64,000 bases of DNA from Streptomyces sp. NBC_01214 (GCF_026340975.1 NZ_JAPEOS010000001.1:2637001-2701000); one strand, 5' to 3'; counted from the first letter of the stretch, positions 8,270 through 16,900 are shown. The notes: a model not told the origin generated them from the sequence alone. Numbers and translations are program-made.

Positions 8270-10518
8270 GCGTCGACCGTCTTCAGTTCGTAGCGGAGCT
8301 CCGCGACCAGGCTCTTTCCGGTGACGGTCAGCTCGGCCGCCTCCGAGAGCCGGTCCAGGGCCCGGTGGATCCGGTCCGAGCCGCCCGGCTCGGGCGTCGC
8401 CGTGGCCCGCCGGTACGCCTCCACCGCCACCCGCTCGTGCACGTCCGCCAGCAGCCGGGACACCGGTACCGGCCGCTCCCGCCACGGCGAGCGGTGCTGC
8501 CACTGACCGTCCAGCGCGTACAGGTCGGTCACCTCGGTCAGCGCCCGCAGCCTGGTCCGCCGCCGCCCGGTCAGCAGCGCCAGCGCGGTCTCCCGCACCC
8601 CGGCCGCGTACGGCACCCCGAGCGCCCCCGGCCCGTGCCGCCCGGCCTCGCCCCAGCCGCCCGACCGCGGGCCGCCCGCGAGCGGGGTCAGCGTGGTCAG
8701 CCCGGTGGCCGCCGCCCGGGCGAACTCCGGCAGCGCCTTGTGCAGCAGCGCCCACGCCCGGTCCAGCCTGCCCCGCCACTCCTCGGCCTCCCCGGCGCCG
8801 AGGCGGAGCCTGGGCGGGCGGGGGAAGCAGTTGCGGTACGGGTCGAGGTCCTCCAGGGCCACCGGGGCCGCGTCCGGCCCGGGCGACCAGGTGCGCACGG
8901 GCTGCCAGCGGGCGTCCCCCGCCGTGGGTCCGAAGCGGTGCTCGGCACGGCCGTCCCGTACGGCGTACCCCTCGGCGGTGACGTGCAGCGCGGCCCGGCC
9001 CTCCGTGCCGGGTTCCCCGAGCCGCAACAGTCCCAGCGTCGGCAGGTACACCTCGCCGTCCCGGTAGGCCACCTCGGCCGGCAGGTCCAGCCCGCCGCGG
9101 AGCACGGCCGCGGCGGCCAGCGCGGTCAGCCTGCGCGCCGCCTCCGGGGCGTCCTGCCGGCCGTCGCGGGCGGCGTCCAGGGCCGCCAGCACCCAGGTCC
9201 GGGTGAAGGGGTGGTCCAGTACGGCGTCCAGCGCGTCCGTGCCCGCTTCCCCGGCCCGCTCCACGGCGGTCAGCAGCTCCCAGGCGTGCGCCCAGCCGGG
9301 GTCGGCGGCGAGGTCCGCGTGCAGCCGGGCCAGCAGGATCCGGGTCAGTTCCTCCTGGGACCGGGCGAGTTCGGCCGGGTCGGTGAGCTGCGGCGCGGTC
9401 TCCCGCGGTGCGGTGCGGCCCTCGACCCCGTCCACGAGCTCGCGCAGGTCGGTGCAGTAGACGGAGGGGTTGTCGAAGCCGTTCCGGTCGCGGTAGCGGT
9501 GGGTGTAGAGCCCGCCCCCGCACGAACGTACGACGGGGCACCGGCGGCACGAGTCGCTGACGCCCGCGAGGCCCAGCTGTCGGGCGCGGACCCCGGGATG
9601 GGCCGCGACCTGGTCAAACGCGTGGTCGAAGACGTTGAAGCCGGTGGCCGCGGCCCCCTCGAAGGCGCTCTTGAGCGAGTCCACCTGCTCCAGGGTCCCG
9701 TCGGTCTCGACGACGACGAGGTCGGTGGGTGCCAGACCGAGCGACTCGGTGAGGCTGGGGCCGCCGCGCAGGGTGGAGAGCAGGGACTCGAAGAGCCGTA
9801 CGGGTACCGGGCGTCCCAGCCGGTCCCAGTGGTCGAAGACCCGCAGCAGCCAGCGCGCGTAGGCGTCGGGGGCGCCGTCGGGCCGGGCCGGGGGCGTCTC
9901 CCAGGTGGCGTGGGGGAGGAGGAAGTCGACCCGTGGGGGCTCCAGTTCGACCAGCGCGTCCAGTACGGCGACGGGGTCGTTGGCCACGTCCACGGTGCAG
10001 AGCAGACCTTGGTAGAGGTGGCGGTACGGCTCGGAGCGCAGCAGTGCCACGGCGGCCAGGACCAGCGGGTGGCTCGTGCGGCCGTCGGCGAAGCGGCGGT
10101 GGCGGTCGTTGGCGGCGCGGTCCCCGTCGAGGGAGATGCCGACCCGGACGCCGTATTCGTCGAAGAGGCCGAGGTAACGGGTACTGAGTTGGAGCCCGTT
10201 GGTGTGGATCCGCAGGTCGAGGGCGGCGATCCCGCTGAGTGCTCGGGTGAACTCCTCGCACACGAGGCGGAGTCGGGCCGGGCCCGCCAACAGGGGTTCC
10301 CCTCCATGGAGAATCACCGTGACGGAGGGGAGTGCATGGTCACGGGCATGTTCGGCGAGCCTGGACGCGGTATGCGAAATAACCTCGGGGGAGATCACTT
10401 TCGGCCGGGCCCGCCAGCTCTGATCTGCGTGTTCGTAGACGTAGCAATGATCACATGCAAGATCGCATCTGCTGTGAACTTTTAGGACGATCTCGCGAAA
10501 TGCGATCAGGCCGGTCAT
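8266..10518 (-). CDS. fxsB: FxsB: radical SAM/SPASM cyclophane synthase with inactivated HExxH domain
   Basis: 750 aa. Radical SAM cluster motif CxxxCxxC at C18, C22 and C25 (CDLACDHCYVYE); the HGGEPLL motif follows. SPASM auxiliary-cluster cysteines lie near 323-332 (CRRCPVVRSCGGG) and near 352 (VYCTDL). Family members from FxSxx loci join the Phe ring to the Ser backbone side chain in FxS, making a three-residue cyclophane. The C-terminal 370 residues match the mod_HExxH domain, but where HExxH is expected (near 640) the sequence reads RETAL, so this copy is the inactivated form. It lies 28 bp after fxsA, and its stop overlaps the AAC(3)-like start as GTGA. Confidence 0.92.
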   Translation of the reverse strand: MTGLIAFREIVLKVHSRCDLACDHCYVYEHADQSWRARPKVISPEVISHTASRLAEHARDHALPSVTVILHGGEPLLAGPARLRLVCEEFTRALSGIAALDLRIHTNGLQLSTRYLGLFDEYGVRVGISLDGDRAANDRHRRFADGRTSHPLVLAAVALLRSEPYRHLYQGLLCTVDVANDPVAVLDALVELEPPRVDFLLPHATWETPPARPDGAPDAYARWLLRVFDHWDRLGRPVPVRLFESLLSTLRGGPSLTESLGLAPTDLVVVETDGTLEQVDSLKSAFEGAAATGFNVFDHAFDQVAAHPGVRARQLGLAGVSDSCRRCPVVRSCGGGLYTHRYRDRNGFDNPSVYCTDLRELVDGVEGRTAPRETAPQLTDPAELARSQEELTRILLARLHADLAADPGWAHAWELLTAVERAGEAGTDALDAVLDHPFTRTWVLAALDAARDGRQDAPEAARRLTALAAAAVLRGGLDLPAEVAYRDGEVYLPTLGLLRLGEPGTEGRAALHVTAEGYAVRDGRAEHRFGPTAGDARWQPVRTWSPGPDAAPVALEDLDPYRNCFPRPPRLRLGAGEAEEWRGRLDRAWALLHKALPEFARAAATGLTTLTPLAGGPRSGGWGEAGRHGPGALGVPYAAGVRETALALLTGRRRTRLRALTEVTDLYALDGQWQHRSPWRERPVPVSRLLADVHERVAVEAYRRATATPEPGGSDRIHRALDRLSEAAELTVTGKSLVAELRYELKTVDA

Positions 10519-10546
10519 TCCACCAGTCTAGGGCGCAGAGTTCGGG

Positions 10547-10711
10547 TCAGAGCGCGGAGTTGAAGATCGGTGCCTGAACCGGACGAGCAGATTCGGCCGG
10601 CAGTACACGACCGAGCGTCGTCGCCGCGGACGCGGTGTGGACGTCGATCTTGCCGAGCGGGACCCGGTGGGCCTTGACCGAGCTGGTCGCGGGGGATGCT
10701 GAAGTGTTCAC
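10547..10711 (-). CDS. fxsA: FxsA: FxSxx-COOH RiPP precursor peptide
   Basis: 54-aa precursor ending PIFNSAL, a perfect C-terminal F-x-S-x-x motif. The GTG at 10711 is preferred: AAGGACGG sits 5 nt upstream, and the product starts with a normal disordered leader (NTSASPATSSV). Upstream in-frame starts at 10765 or 10747 would add a leader with no good ribosome site. The middle (PLGKIDVH ... TLGRVLPAES) matches the usual leader segment that engages FxsB. The Phe50-Asn-Ser52 tripeptide is the predicted crosslink site. No transporter or dedicated protease is seen in the locus. Confidence 0.9.
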   Translation of the reverse strand: MNTSASPATSSVKAHRVPLGKIDVHTASAATTLGRVLPAESARPVQAPIFNSAL

Positions 10712-10782
10712 GGCACCGTCCTTGGGGAAGCCATGTGGAATGGACATGTGAATGACAACGGCCACATGCTGCTGTCAAGCAG

Positions 10783-10817
10783 GGACTTTACTAGGACAGT
10801 CCCCCTTGGCAACACGA
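10783..10817. promoter_or_regulatory. fxs regulatory block, copy 1 (upstream of fxsA)
   Basis: 35-bp block that recurs at 11276-11310. Its core is a 20-bp imperfect dyad centred on CTAG (GGACTTTACTAGGACAGTCC, 10783-10802), followed by CCCTTGGCAACACG. It ends 71 bp upstream of the fxsA GTG on the minus strand. Probable operator or activator/sigma-dependent promoter; binding protein unknown. Confidence 0.6.
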
Positions 10818-10949
10818 GACATGACGCCTGGTCAAGACTTCCATGCAATGCCCGGCGGATTTCTCAAGAGGGCGGATTCGGCCGTTTGCCGCAAGGAAAG
10901 ATCCTTTTCATGGGTGCGGGTCTCGGCGGCGGCCCCGTCCGGACCGGGC

Positions 10950-11213
10950 TTACTCCGGCGGCACCGCGCTGACCTGGAGTGATGCGAGGGCGTGTCCCGT
11001 CGGCCGGGGGGCGGGCTCGGCCGACGCGGAACCACCCCCGCCGAACAGCAGGAAGAGCGCGGTGATCGTTGCAGCAGCGGCGCCGATCGCGCCGACGACG
11101 TCCCCCTTGGACGCGACCCCGGCGGCGGCCCTGGTGTGCTTGTAGACGGCGTAGCCGACGAGGAGCCCGACGGCGAGGATGAGCAGGCCGACGTCGTCGA
11201 TGTGCAGGGTCAT
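10950..11213 (-). CDS. Small membrane protein, probable fxs-regulon member
   Basis: 87 aa, starting at ATG 11213 (MTLHIDDVGLL). Two hydrophobic segments: residues 8-23 (GLLILAVGLLVGYAVY) and about 42-58 (AIGAAAATITALFLLFG), joined by a basic turn and followed by a hydrophilic Pro/Ala tail. No family recognised. Sixty-two bases upstream lies a second copy of the 35-bp block found before fxsA, in the same orientation and at a similar distance, so the gene is likely co-expressed with the fxs system. A role as membrane receptor, channel or export factor is possible but unproven. Confidence 0.7.
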   Translation of the reverse strand: MTLHIDDVGLLILAVGLLVGYAVYKHTRAAAGVASKGDVVGAIGAAAATITALFLLFGGGGSASAEPAPRPTGHALASLQVSAVPPE

Positions 11214-11275
11214 GAGACAGCCTCCACGACTCGTGGGGCCCACCCGTCGAGTGGTGGGTAGGCCCTTCCGGTCGT

Positions 11276-11310
11276 GGACTTTACTAGGACAGTCACCCTT
11301 GGTAACGCGG
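11276..11310. promoter_or_regulatory. fxs regulatory block, copy 2
   Basis: Second copy of the CTAG-centred block (dyad 11276-11295, followed by CCCTTGGTAACGCG), differing from copy 1 at only a few positions. It ends 62 bp upstream of the ATG of the 87-aa membrane protein. Confidence 0.6.
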
Positions 11311-11363
11311 CACTTATTGAGGTCCATTGGGGCCCGGTCGGAGCGGATGCCGGTCAACGACCG

Positions 11364-12266
11364 CTACGCGGGCTGCTGTTCGCTCAGATCCGGTGTCGGG
11401 AGGTCGCGCAGCAGCCAGTTCAGTACGTCGGGCAGCGCGCGCAGGGAGGCGAAGTGCGCGGCGGCGGGAACGATGTTGGTCGTGGCTCCGGGGATCCGGC
11501 GGGCCAGCCAGCGGGAGTGACCCACGGGGGAGAACACGTCGAGCTCGCCGTGCCAGATCAGTACCGGACAGCGGATGTCGGCCGGATCGAAGCCCCAGGG
11601 GCGGCTGAAGGCGAGGACGTCGTCGATCCATCCGTACGCCGAATGGCGCAGCCCCTCACGGTAGTTCCGCAGGAGCATCGACCGCAGGCCGGCGTCCGAG
11701 ACGATCATGCGGTCGTTGTCGGTCAGCTCCCGGCGCAGTTCGTCCAGTAGCCGGCCGGGGTCCTTGCGGATGCCGTCGGCGCGCGGGATCAGCCGGGCCG
11801 CCAGCTCCTCGGGGTCGGCGGTGGCGGTGGTGTACTCCCGCACGTTCGACGCGGCCATCCCGGCGAACCAGTCCAGGTCCTCCGCGTCCCGGGGGGCGAG
11901 GCCGACCATCCCCGCGGTCCGGGTGACCCGGTCCGGGAGGAGGGCGGCGCAGGCCAGTGCGCCGGCGGCGCCGCCGGAGCGGCCGGCGACCGCGAAGGTG
12001 TCCAGGCCGAGGGCATCGGCGATGGCGGCCACGTCCTGGGCCACGTCGGCGACGGTGCGGCCCACATGGCGGTCGGAGCCGCCGTAGCCGGGTCTGTCGT
12101 AGGCGATGAGCTGCATGCGGCGCTGGTAGAGGACCATGCCCCGGGGGGCCGGGCCGAGGCGGCTGCCGGGCATGCCGTGCAGCAGAAAGACGGGTTTGCC
12201 GTCGGGATCGCCCCAGCGCTCCACGGTCAGAGCGCGCCCGTCCGCTGTGCGCACCTGATTGCGCAC
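11364..12266 (-). CDS. Alpha/beta-fold hydrolase
   Basis: 300 aa from GTG at 12266 with a good GGAGGG five bases upstream. Catalytic features: oxyanion segment FLLHGMPGS, nucleophile elbow GRSGGAAG, acid in GELDVFSP and terminal His in AAAHFASL. No signal peptide, so cytosolic. The family covers esterases, epoxide hydrolases and C-C hydrolases; the substrate cannot be called. It lies alone between the fxs-associated membrane gene (same strand) and a 315-bp gap. Confidence 0.88.
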   Translation of the reverse strand: MRNQVRTADGRALTVERWGDPDGKPVFLLHGMPGSRLGPAPRGMVLYQRRMQLIAYDRPGYGGSDRHVGRTVADVAQDVAAIADALGLDTFAVAGRSGGAAGALACAALLPDRVTRTAGMVGLAPRDAEDLDWFAGMAASNVREYTTATADPEELAARLIPRADGIRKDPGRLLDELRRELTDNDRMIVSDAGLRSMLLRNYREGLRHSAYGWIDDVLAFSRPWGFDPADIRCPVLIWHGELDVFSPVGHSRWLARRIPGATTNIVPAAAHFASLRALPDVLNWLLRDLPTPDLSEQQPA

Positions 12267-12581
12267 GCGCTCCCTCCTTCACGGTCGGTGTGAGTCGTCA
12301 CCGCGATTGTGCGCGCTGGGGGAGGAGTGCGGTAGGGCGCACTTACAGCGGAATTCTTGTGAATGCCTTCACGAGCCCGAGAAATCCTTTGTTCCTCTTG
12401 CATATGCCCTGGTCAAGGGGGCGTACTGCGGGAGTGAACGGGCGTGAACAGGCGCGAACGGATGCCCCGTCGCTACGAAAGGCCTTTTTGGTGCAGCGGC
12501 TTCCGCTTTTGGTCGCCCAATTGACGGAAAAGGGGGAGTTCCCGACCCGCCGGCGCGAGGGGCGCCGACCAGGCCTCCGTC
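12267..12581. other. Intergenic gap, no gene seen
   Basis: 315 bp between the hydrolase and TetR genes, locally less GC-rich than its neighbours. I find no convincing reading frame, RNA gene or strong terminator; the hydrolase promoter must lie at its left edge. Confidence 0.6.
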
Positions 12582-13184
12582 TCAGGTGCGGGGCACGAGC
12601 AGGGCCGCTGCCGAGCGGGCCTGCTCCAGGGCGCGGGTGCGGTCCGCGCCGCGCTGCCCCAGGACGACCCGGGTGCTCAGGCCGTCCAGCAGGGCGAGCA
12701 GCTCCGAGGCTCGCGCGGGCACGTCCATGGGTGCGAAGCGGCCCTGGTCCACGCCCTTGGTCAGCAGGGCCTCCAGGTCCTGCTGCCAGCTCTCGTCGAT
12801 CTCCTCCTGGGCGGCCTTCAGCGGCTGGTTGGAGGCGGTGCGGGCCCACAGCTCGATCCACAGCGTCCAGCGCGGGTCGCGGGGGCCCTCGGGGAGGTAG
12901 AGCTCCAGGAACTGGTCCAGCTTGCGCGCCGCCGGCACCCTGCGGCCCAGCAGTGCCCGGCGCTCCCCGGTGAGCTGCTCCTCGCTCCAGCGCAGGGCCT
13001 CCAGGAGGAGCCGGTCCTTGCTGCCGAAGTAGTACAGGATGTGGCCGCCGCTGGTGCCGAGGCGTTCGGCCAGCGCGGACATGGTGAGCGCGGCCAGTCC
13101 GTCCTCGGCGATGGCCGCCATGGCCTCTTCCAGCATCCGCTCCTGGGCGACCTGCCCGTCGCGCCGCCGTGCTGCTCCCGCCAC
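12582..13184 (-). CDS. TetR/AcrR repressor of the NCS1-amidohydrolase operon
   Basis: 200 aa, GTG start. N-terminal HTH at about residues 20-62 (AAIAEDGLAALTMSALAERLGTSGGHILYYFGSKDRLL); the rest is the helical ligand-binding and dimer domain with a WIELWARTASNQPL region typical of BetI-like members. It is divergent from an NCS1 permease and amidohydrolase, with a 17-bp perfect dyad in the 137-bp gap. I infer autoregulation and repression of the uptake-hydrolysis operon, relieved by the transported amide or nucleobase-like substrate. Confidence 0.9.
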   Translation of the reverse strand: MAGAARRRDGQVAQERMLEEAMAAIAEDGLAALTMSALAERLGTSGGHILYYFGSKDRLLLEALRWSEEQLTGERRALLGRRVPAARKLDQFLELYLPEGPRDPRWTLWIELWARTASNQPLKAAQEEIDESWQQDLEALLTKGVDQGRFAPMDVPARASELLALLDGLSTRVVLGQRGADRTRALEQARSAAALLVPRT

Positions 13185-13261
13185 CGCTCCCGCCCTCCGG
13201 ATCTTCCTGGTCCGACCCTATCCCGGACAGGGTCTTGACGAGGTCGAGGTCCACCCCTCAT

Positions 13262-13298
13262 CTTGAATGCCATTCAAGAAATTAGAACGCCATTCAAG
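13262..13298. promoter_or_regulatory. Probable TetR operator pair
   Basis: Perfect dyad CTTGAATGCCATTCAAG (13262-13278) and a degenerate second copy (13282-13298, right arm CATTCAAG intact). They lie in the divergent promoter region of the TetR gene and the NCS1 permease, about 25-60 bp before the permease ATG. Confidence 0.7.
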
Positions 13299-13321
13299 AT
13301 CGCTCAAGGTCAGGGGTCCGC

Positions 13322-14713
13322 ATGGGACAGCAGGAGACAGTCGACGTCGACGAGGTGTTCCGGGTCGAAACGCACGGGATCGACCCGATTCCGGACGCCG
13401 AACGCCACGGCAGCGCCAAGGACCTCTTCTGGCTCTGGTTCGGCTCCAACCTCACCTTCACCTACGTGATCAACGGCGCCCTCGCCGTCGCCTTCGGACT
13501 CTCCTTCTGGCAGGCCACCGCCGTGGTCGTGATCGGCGGACTCTCCTTCTTCGCCATCAGCGCCGCCGGACTCAGCGGCATCCGCACCGGCACCGCGACC
13601 CTGGTCATCTCCCGCGCCACCTTCGGGGTGCGCGGCAACTTCCCGGCCGGCGTCCTCAACTGGGTGGTGAGCATCGGCTACACCATCGTCAACACCGTGG
13701 TGGGCACCCTCGCGCTGGAAGTCTTCTTCGCCGAGATCGGCTGGCAGGGCGCCGCCGCCGGCCGCGCCGTCGCCCTCCTGGTCACCCTCGCGCTGACCTT
13801 CGCCGTCGCCATGTGGGGCCACGCCACCGTGCAGTTCGCCGAACGCTGGATGGCCTACGTCCTCGCCGCCGGCTTCGGCGTCCTGCTCCTCTTCGTCCTG
13901 CCCGGCACCGACACCGCAGCCCCGGCCGCCGCTCCCGGCCTCTCCGGCTGGAGCCTCGCCTTCGTGGTCATGCTCGCCGGACCCTTCTCGTACCTGCCCA
14001 TGCCCGCCGACTACACCCGCTACCTGCCCCGGACCACCTCGCTGAAGTCCATCACCTGGACGGGCGCCCTCGGCGGCTTCCTCTCCTCGGTGGCCCTCGG
14101 CGTCGCGGGCGTCGCCGCCGCCACCCAGACCGACATGACCGACGCGGTCGCCGGAGCCGAGAGCCTGCTGCCCGGCTGGTTCCAGCCGCTGTTCCTGGCC
14201 CTCGTACTCGGCGGCTCGGTCACCAACTCGATCATCACGCTCTACTCCTCCAGCCTGAACCTCCAGGTCCTCGGCATCCCGTGGAGCCGCGCCCGGGCCA
14301 TCGTCATCAGTGCAGCCGTCACCGCCGCCGGCTCGCTCGCCGCGCTCTTCCTCACCGACTTCACCACCTCCCTCCTGTCCTTCCTCTCCCTGCTGATCAT
14401 CGTGTTCGCCCCCTGGGGCGGAGTCTTCCTCACCGACATGCTGCTGCGCCGCTGCCACTACGACGCCGACGCGCTGCACGCCGGCAGCGCGGGCGCCTAC
14501 TGGTACCGCTCCGGCTACCACCCCGCCGGCATCGCCGCCCTGCTCACCGGAATGACCTTCGCCGCCCTGACCTGCGACTCCGAGCTGTGGACCGGGCCGC
14601 TGGTCGCCCCGCTCGGCGGCGCCGACCTCACCCTGCTCGGCTCGGTCGTCTCCGGACTCACCTACTGGGCCCTCACCCGCCGCCGGGTCGCGGCGTACGC
14701 CCCGGCCGCCTGA
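13322..14713 (+). CDS. NCS1 family cytosine/purine/allantoin-type permease
   Basis: 463 aa with about 12 hydrophobic helices. NCS1 hallmarks: an N-terminal amphipathic stretch followed by DLFWLWFGSNLTFTYVINGAL, the SRATFGVRGNFP loop between helices 2 and 3, and PADYTRYLP before helix 7. The family imports nucleobases, hydantoins, allantoin or thiamine with Na+ or H+. It starts 24 bp after the half-operator and is followed after 32 bp by an amidohydrolase, which points to uptake and hydrolysis of a cyclic amide or related compound. Substrate not predictable. Confidence 0.9.
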   Translation: MGQQETVDVDEVFRVETHGIDPIPDAERHGSAKDLFWLWFGSNLTFTYVINGALAVAFGLSFWQATAVVVIGGLSFFAISAAGLSGIRTGTATLVISRATFGVRGNFPAGVLNWVVSIGYTIVNTVVGTLALEVFFAEIGWQGAAAGRAVALLVTLALTFAVAMWGHATVQFAERWMAYVLAAGFGVLLLFVLPGTDTAAPAAAPGLSGWSLAFVVMLAGPFSYLPMPADYTRYLPRTTSLKSITWTGALGGFLSSVALGVAGVAAATQTDMTDAVAGAESLLPGWFQPLFLALVLGGSVTNSIITLYSSSLNLQVLGIPWSRARAIVISAAVTAAGSLAALFLTDFTTSLLSFLSLLIIVFAPWGGVFLTDMLLRRCHYDADALHAGSAGAYWYRSGYHPAGIAALLTGMTFAALTCDSELWTGPLVAPLGGADLTLLGSVVSGLTYWALTRRRVAAYAPAA

Positions 14714-14745
14714 ACGACACCGCACACGCAAGGGAGCACCCCCAC

Positions 14746-16404
14746 ATGGCACGCCACTCCTTCCCCGCCGACCTGCTGCTCACCGGAGCCCGGATCCACA
14801 CCGTCGACCCCGACCTGCCCGAGGCCGAGGCCCTCGCCGTCCACGACGGACACATCGTCTGGGTCGGCCCGGACGCGGGAGCCGCCGCCTGGGCCGGTCC
14901 GGACACCCGGCGGATCGACGCCGGCGGCAAGCTCGTCCTGCCCGGCTTCATCGACGCCCACAACCACGTCCGGCTCGGCTCCGACGCGGACTGCGTCCAG
15001 CTCGCCGGGGTGCGCACCCTCGAAGGCATCCACGAGCGGATCCTGGCCTGGCGGCGGGCCAACCCGGACGCCGGCTGGATCGAGGCCGAGGCCTTCGACT
15101 ACTCCGCCATCCCCGGCGGGCGGATGCCGTGCGCCGCCGACCTGGACCCGGTCACCGGCGACACCCCGGCGATCGTGCTCTCGTACGACGTGCACACGGC
15201 CTGGCTGAACACGGCGGCCATGCGGCGGCTCGGGGTCTCCCGGGACCGCACCGACCTCCCCTTCGGCACGGCGGCGGTGGACCCGGAGACCGGCGAACCC
15301 ACCGGATTCGTGAAGGACTTCGCCATCAAGGGGCTCTCCCGCGACGGCCACCGGGCCCTGCGCGAACTGGGCGTGCCGTGGGCCTCGACGGACCGGCAGT
15401 ACGGGCGGCTCGCCAAGAGCCTCGACGACGCCATCGGCTTCGGCATCACCACGGTGGTCGAGCCGCAGAACTCCCTCGACGACCTCGAACTCTTCGAACG
15501 GGCCCGTTCCGAAGGACGGTTGCGCTCACGGATCGTCGCGGCGCTGTTCCACCCGCGCGGTACCGGCGACGCCGATCTGGACGAATTCGCCGACGCGGCC
15601 CGGCGGTTCGCCGGCGACCGGCTGCGGGTCGGCCCGCTCAAGCTGTACATCGACGACGTGGTGGAACCGCGTACGGCCGCCCTGTTGGAGCCGTACACCG
15701 GATGCGGCGCGCACCGGGGCGAGACCTTCTACCCGGCGGAGGAGTTCGCGCAGCTGCTGGCGAAGCTGGACGCCCGCGGCTTCCAGTGCTTCGTGCACGC
15801 GACCGGCGACCGGGGCATCCGGACCGTCCTGGACGCGGTGGAGCACGCGCGGACCCTGAACGGCCCGCGCGACGCCCGCCACCAGGTGGTCCACGTGGAG
15901 TGCCTGGACCCGGCGGACGTACCGCGCTTCGCGGAGCTCGGCGTGATCGCGTGCATGCAGCCGAGGCACTGCGCGCCGGAGATCGCGGGCCCCGGCCAGG
16001 ACTGGGCGGAGAACGTGGGCGAGGACCGCTGGCACAAGGCCTGGCCGATGCGGAGCCTGCACGAGGCGGGGGCGGTGCTGGCCTTCTCCAGCGACTGGAA
16101 CGTGGCGGAGATGGACCCGATGGTCGGCATCTACACGGCGGTGACGCGCCGCCCGCTGTCCGGCGGCGGACCGGCCTGGCAGCCGGCGGAGACGGTGGAC
16201 GCGGCGACGGCCGTGTACGGCTACACCATGGGCTCGGCCCACGCCAACTTCCTGGAGCAGGAACGAGGTTCCCTCACGGTGGGCAAGGTCGCGGACTTCG
16301 TGGTCCTGTCCCGGGACATCCTCACCGTCCCGGCGGACGAGATCCCGGGCACGGTCGCCGAGACGGTCGTGGTGGCGGGCGAGGTGGTGCACCAGGTGGC
16401 CTGA
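14746..16404 (+). CDS. YtcJ-like metal-dependent amidohydrolase
   Basis: 552 aa, ATG start with AGGGAG upstream. Amidohydrolase 3 layout: N-terminal beta-sandwich (LLLTGARIHTVD), GGKLVLPGFIDAHNHVRLG with the two metal-binding His, a later single His in FVHATGDRGIR, HVVHVECL, and FSSDWNVAEMDP with the catalytic Asp. The C-terminal stretch (GSLTVGKVADFVVLSRDIL) closes the sandwich. Cytosolic, no signal peptide. It is downstream of the NCS1 permease in one operon controlled by the divergent TetR. The reaction is hydrolysis of an amide, imide or N-acyl bond in the imported substrate. Confidence 0.9.
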   Translation: MARHSFPADLLLTGARIHTVDPDLPEAEALAVHDGHIVWVGPDAGAAAWAGPDTRRIDAGGKLVLPGFIDAHNHVRLGSDADCVQLAGVRTLEGIHERILAWRRANPDAGWIEAEAFDYSAIPGGRMPCAADLDPVTGDTPAIVLSYDVHTAWLNTAAMRRLGVSRDRTDLPFGTAAVDPETGEPTGFVKDFAIKGLSRDGHRALRELGVPWASTDRQYGRLAKSLDDAIGFGITTVVEPQNSLDDLELFERARSEGRLRSRIVAALFHPRGTGDADLDEFADAARRFAGDRLRVGPLKLYIDDVVEPRTAALLEPYTGCGAHRGETFYPAEEFAQLLAKLDARGFQCFVHATGDRGIRTVLDAVEHARTLNGPRDARHQVVHVECLDPADVPRFAELGVIACMQPRHCAPEIAGPGQDWAENVGEDRWHKAWPMRSLHEAGAVLAFSSDWNVAEMDPMVGIYTAVTRRPLSGGGPAWQPAETVDAATAVYGYTMGSAHANFLEQERGSLTVGKVADFVVLSRDILTVPADEIPGTVAETVVVAGEVVHQVA

Positions 16405-16480
16405 TCCCCTACTCCCTTCCCGCTGAACGTCCTTTAGCGTGAAGCCACTTGGGGCATTCGCCCTGAGAGGTGTGGGGGAG

Positions 16481-16900
16481 ATGGACGTACTCGTCGACAT
16501 GGTGGCCCTGGCGCTCGTCGCGCTGGCGGCAGGCACCCTGATGCGCAGGACGGTCGCCCGCCGGGCGCAGGCCCGGACGGCCGTCGCCGCGGGCGCCGTC
16601 GCCGTCGCCGTCCCCTGCCAGGCGCGCTGGCGGCAGGGGGCCCGGCGGCGGTTCTTCGGCTACGGAAAGCTGCGGACCGGCGCGGACGGCACGGGTGCGG
16701 TCTTCGCGGCCCCCCTGCGCCGGGCGGTCGTGCTGCCCGTGGGTGGCCGGGCGGTCGTCCGCGAGAGCTGGCGGCCCGGCATGCGGGTGCTGGAGTACCG
16801 GGCTCCGGACGGGCGGCGGATCGACTTCCAGGTCTACGACGCCGAAGCGGCCCGCACGGCCCGCCTGCTGGGGGTGCCGGACCCGGCGGACCTCGGCTAG
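16481..16900 (+). CDS. Membrane-anchored protein, DUF2550-like
   Basis: 139 aa from ATG 16481, preceded by GTGGGGGAG. One N-terminal transmembrane helix (LVDMVALALVALAAGTL), a basic stop-transfer stretch, a second weak hydrophobic run, then a small beta-rich domain (CQARWRQGARRRFFGYGKLR; VLEYRAPDGRRIDFQVY). The layout resembles DUF2550 proteins of actinobacteria; this is a weak match by eye. Its stop shares the CTAG tetranucleotide with the stop of the convergent ATPase gene. Confidence 0.65.
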   Translation: MDVLVDMVALALVALAAGTLMRRTVARRAQARTAVAAGAVAVAVPCQARWRQGARRRFFGYGKLRTGADGTGAVFAAPLRRAVVLPVGGRAVVRESWRPGMRVLEYRAPDGRRIDFQVYDAEAARTARLLGVPDPADLG

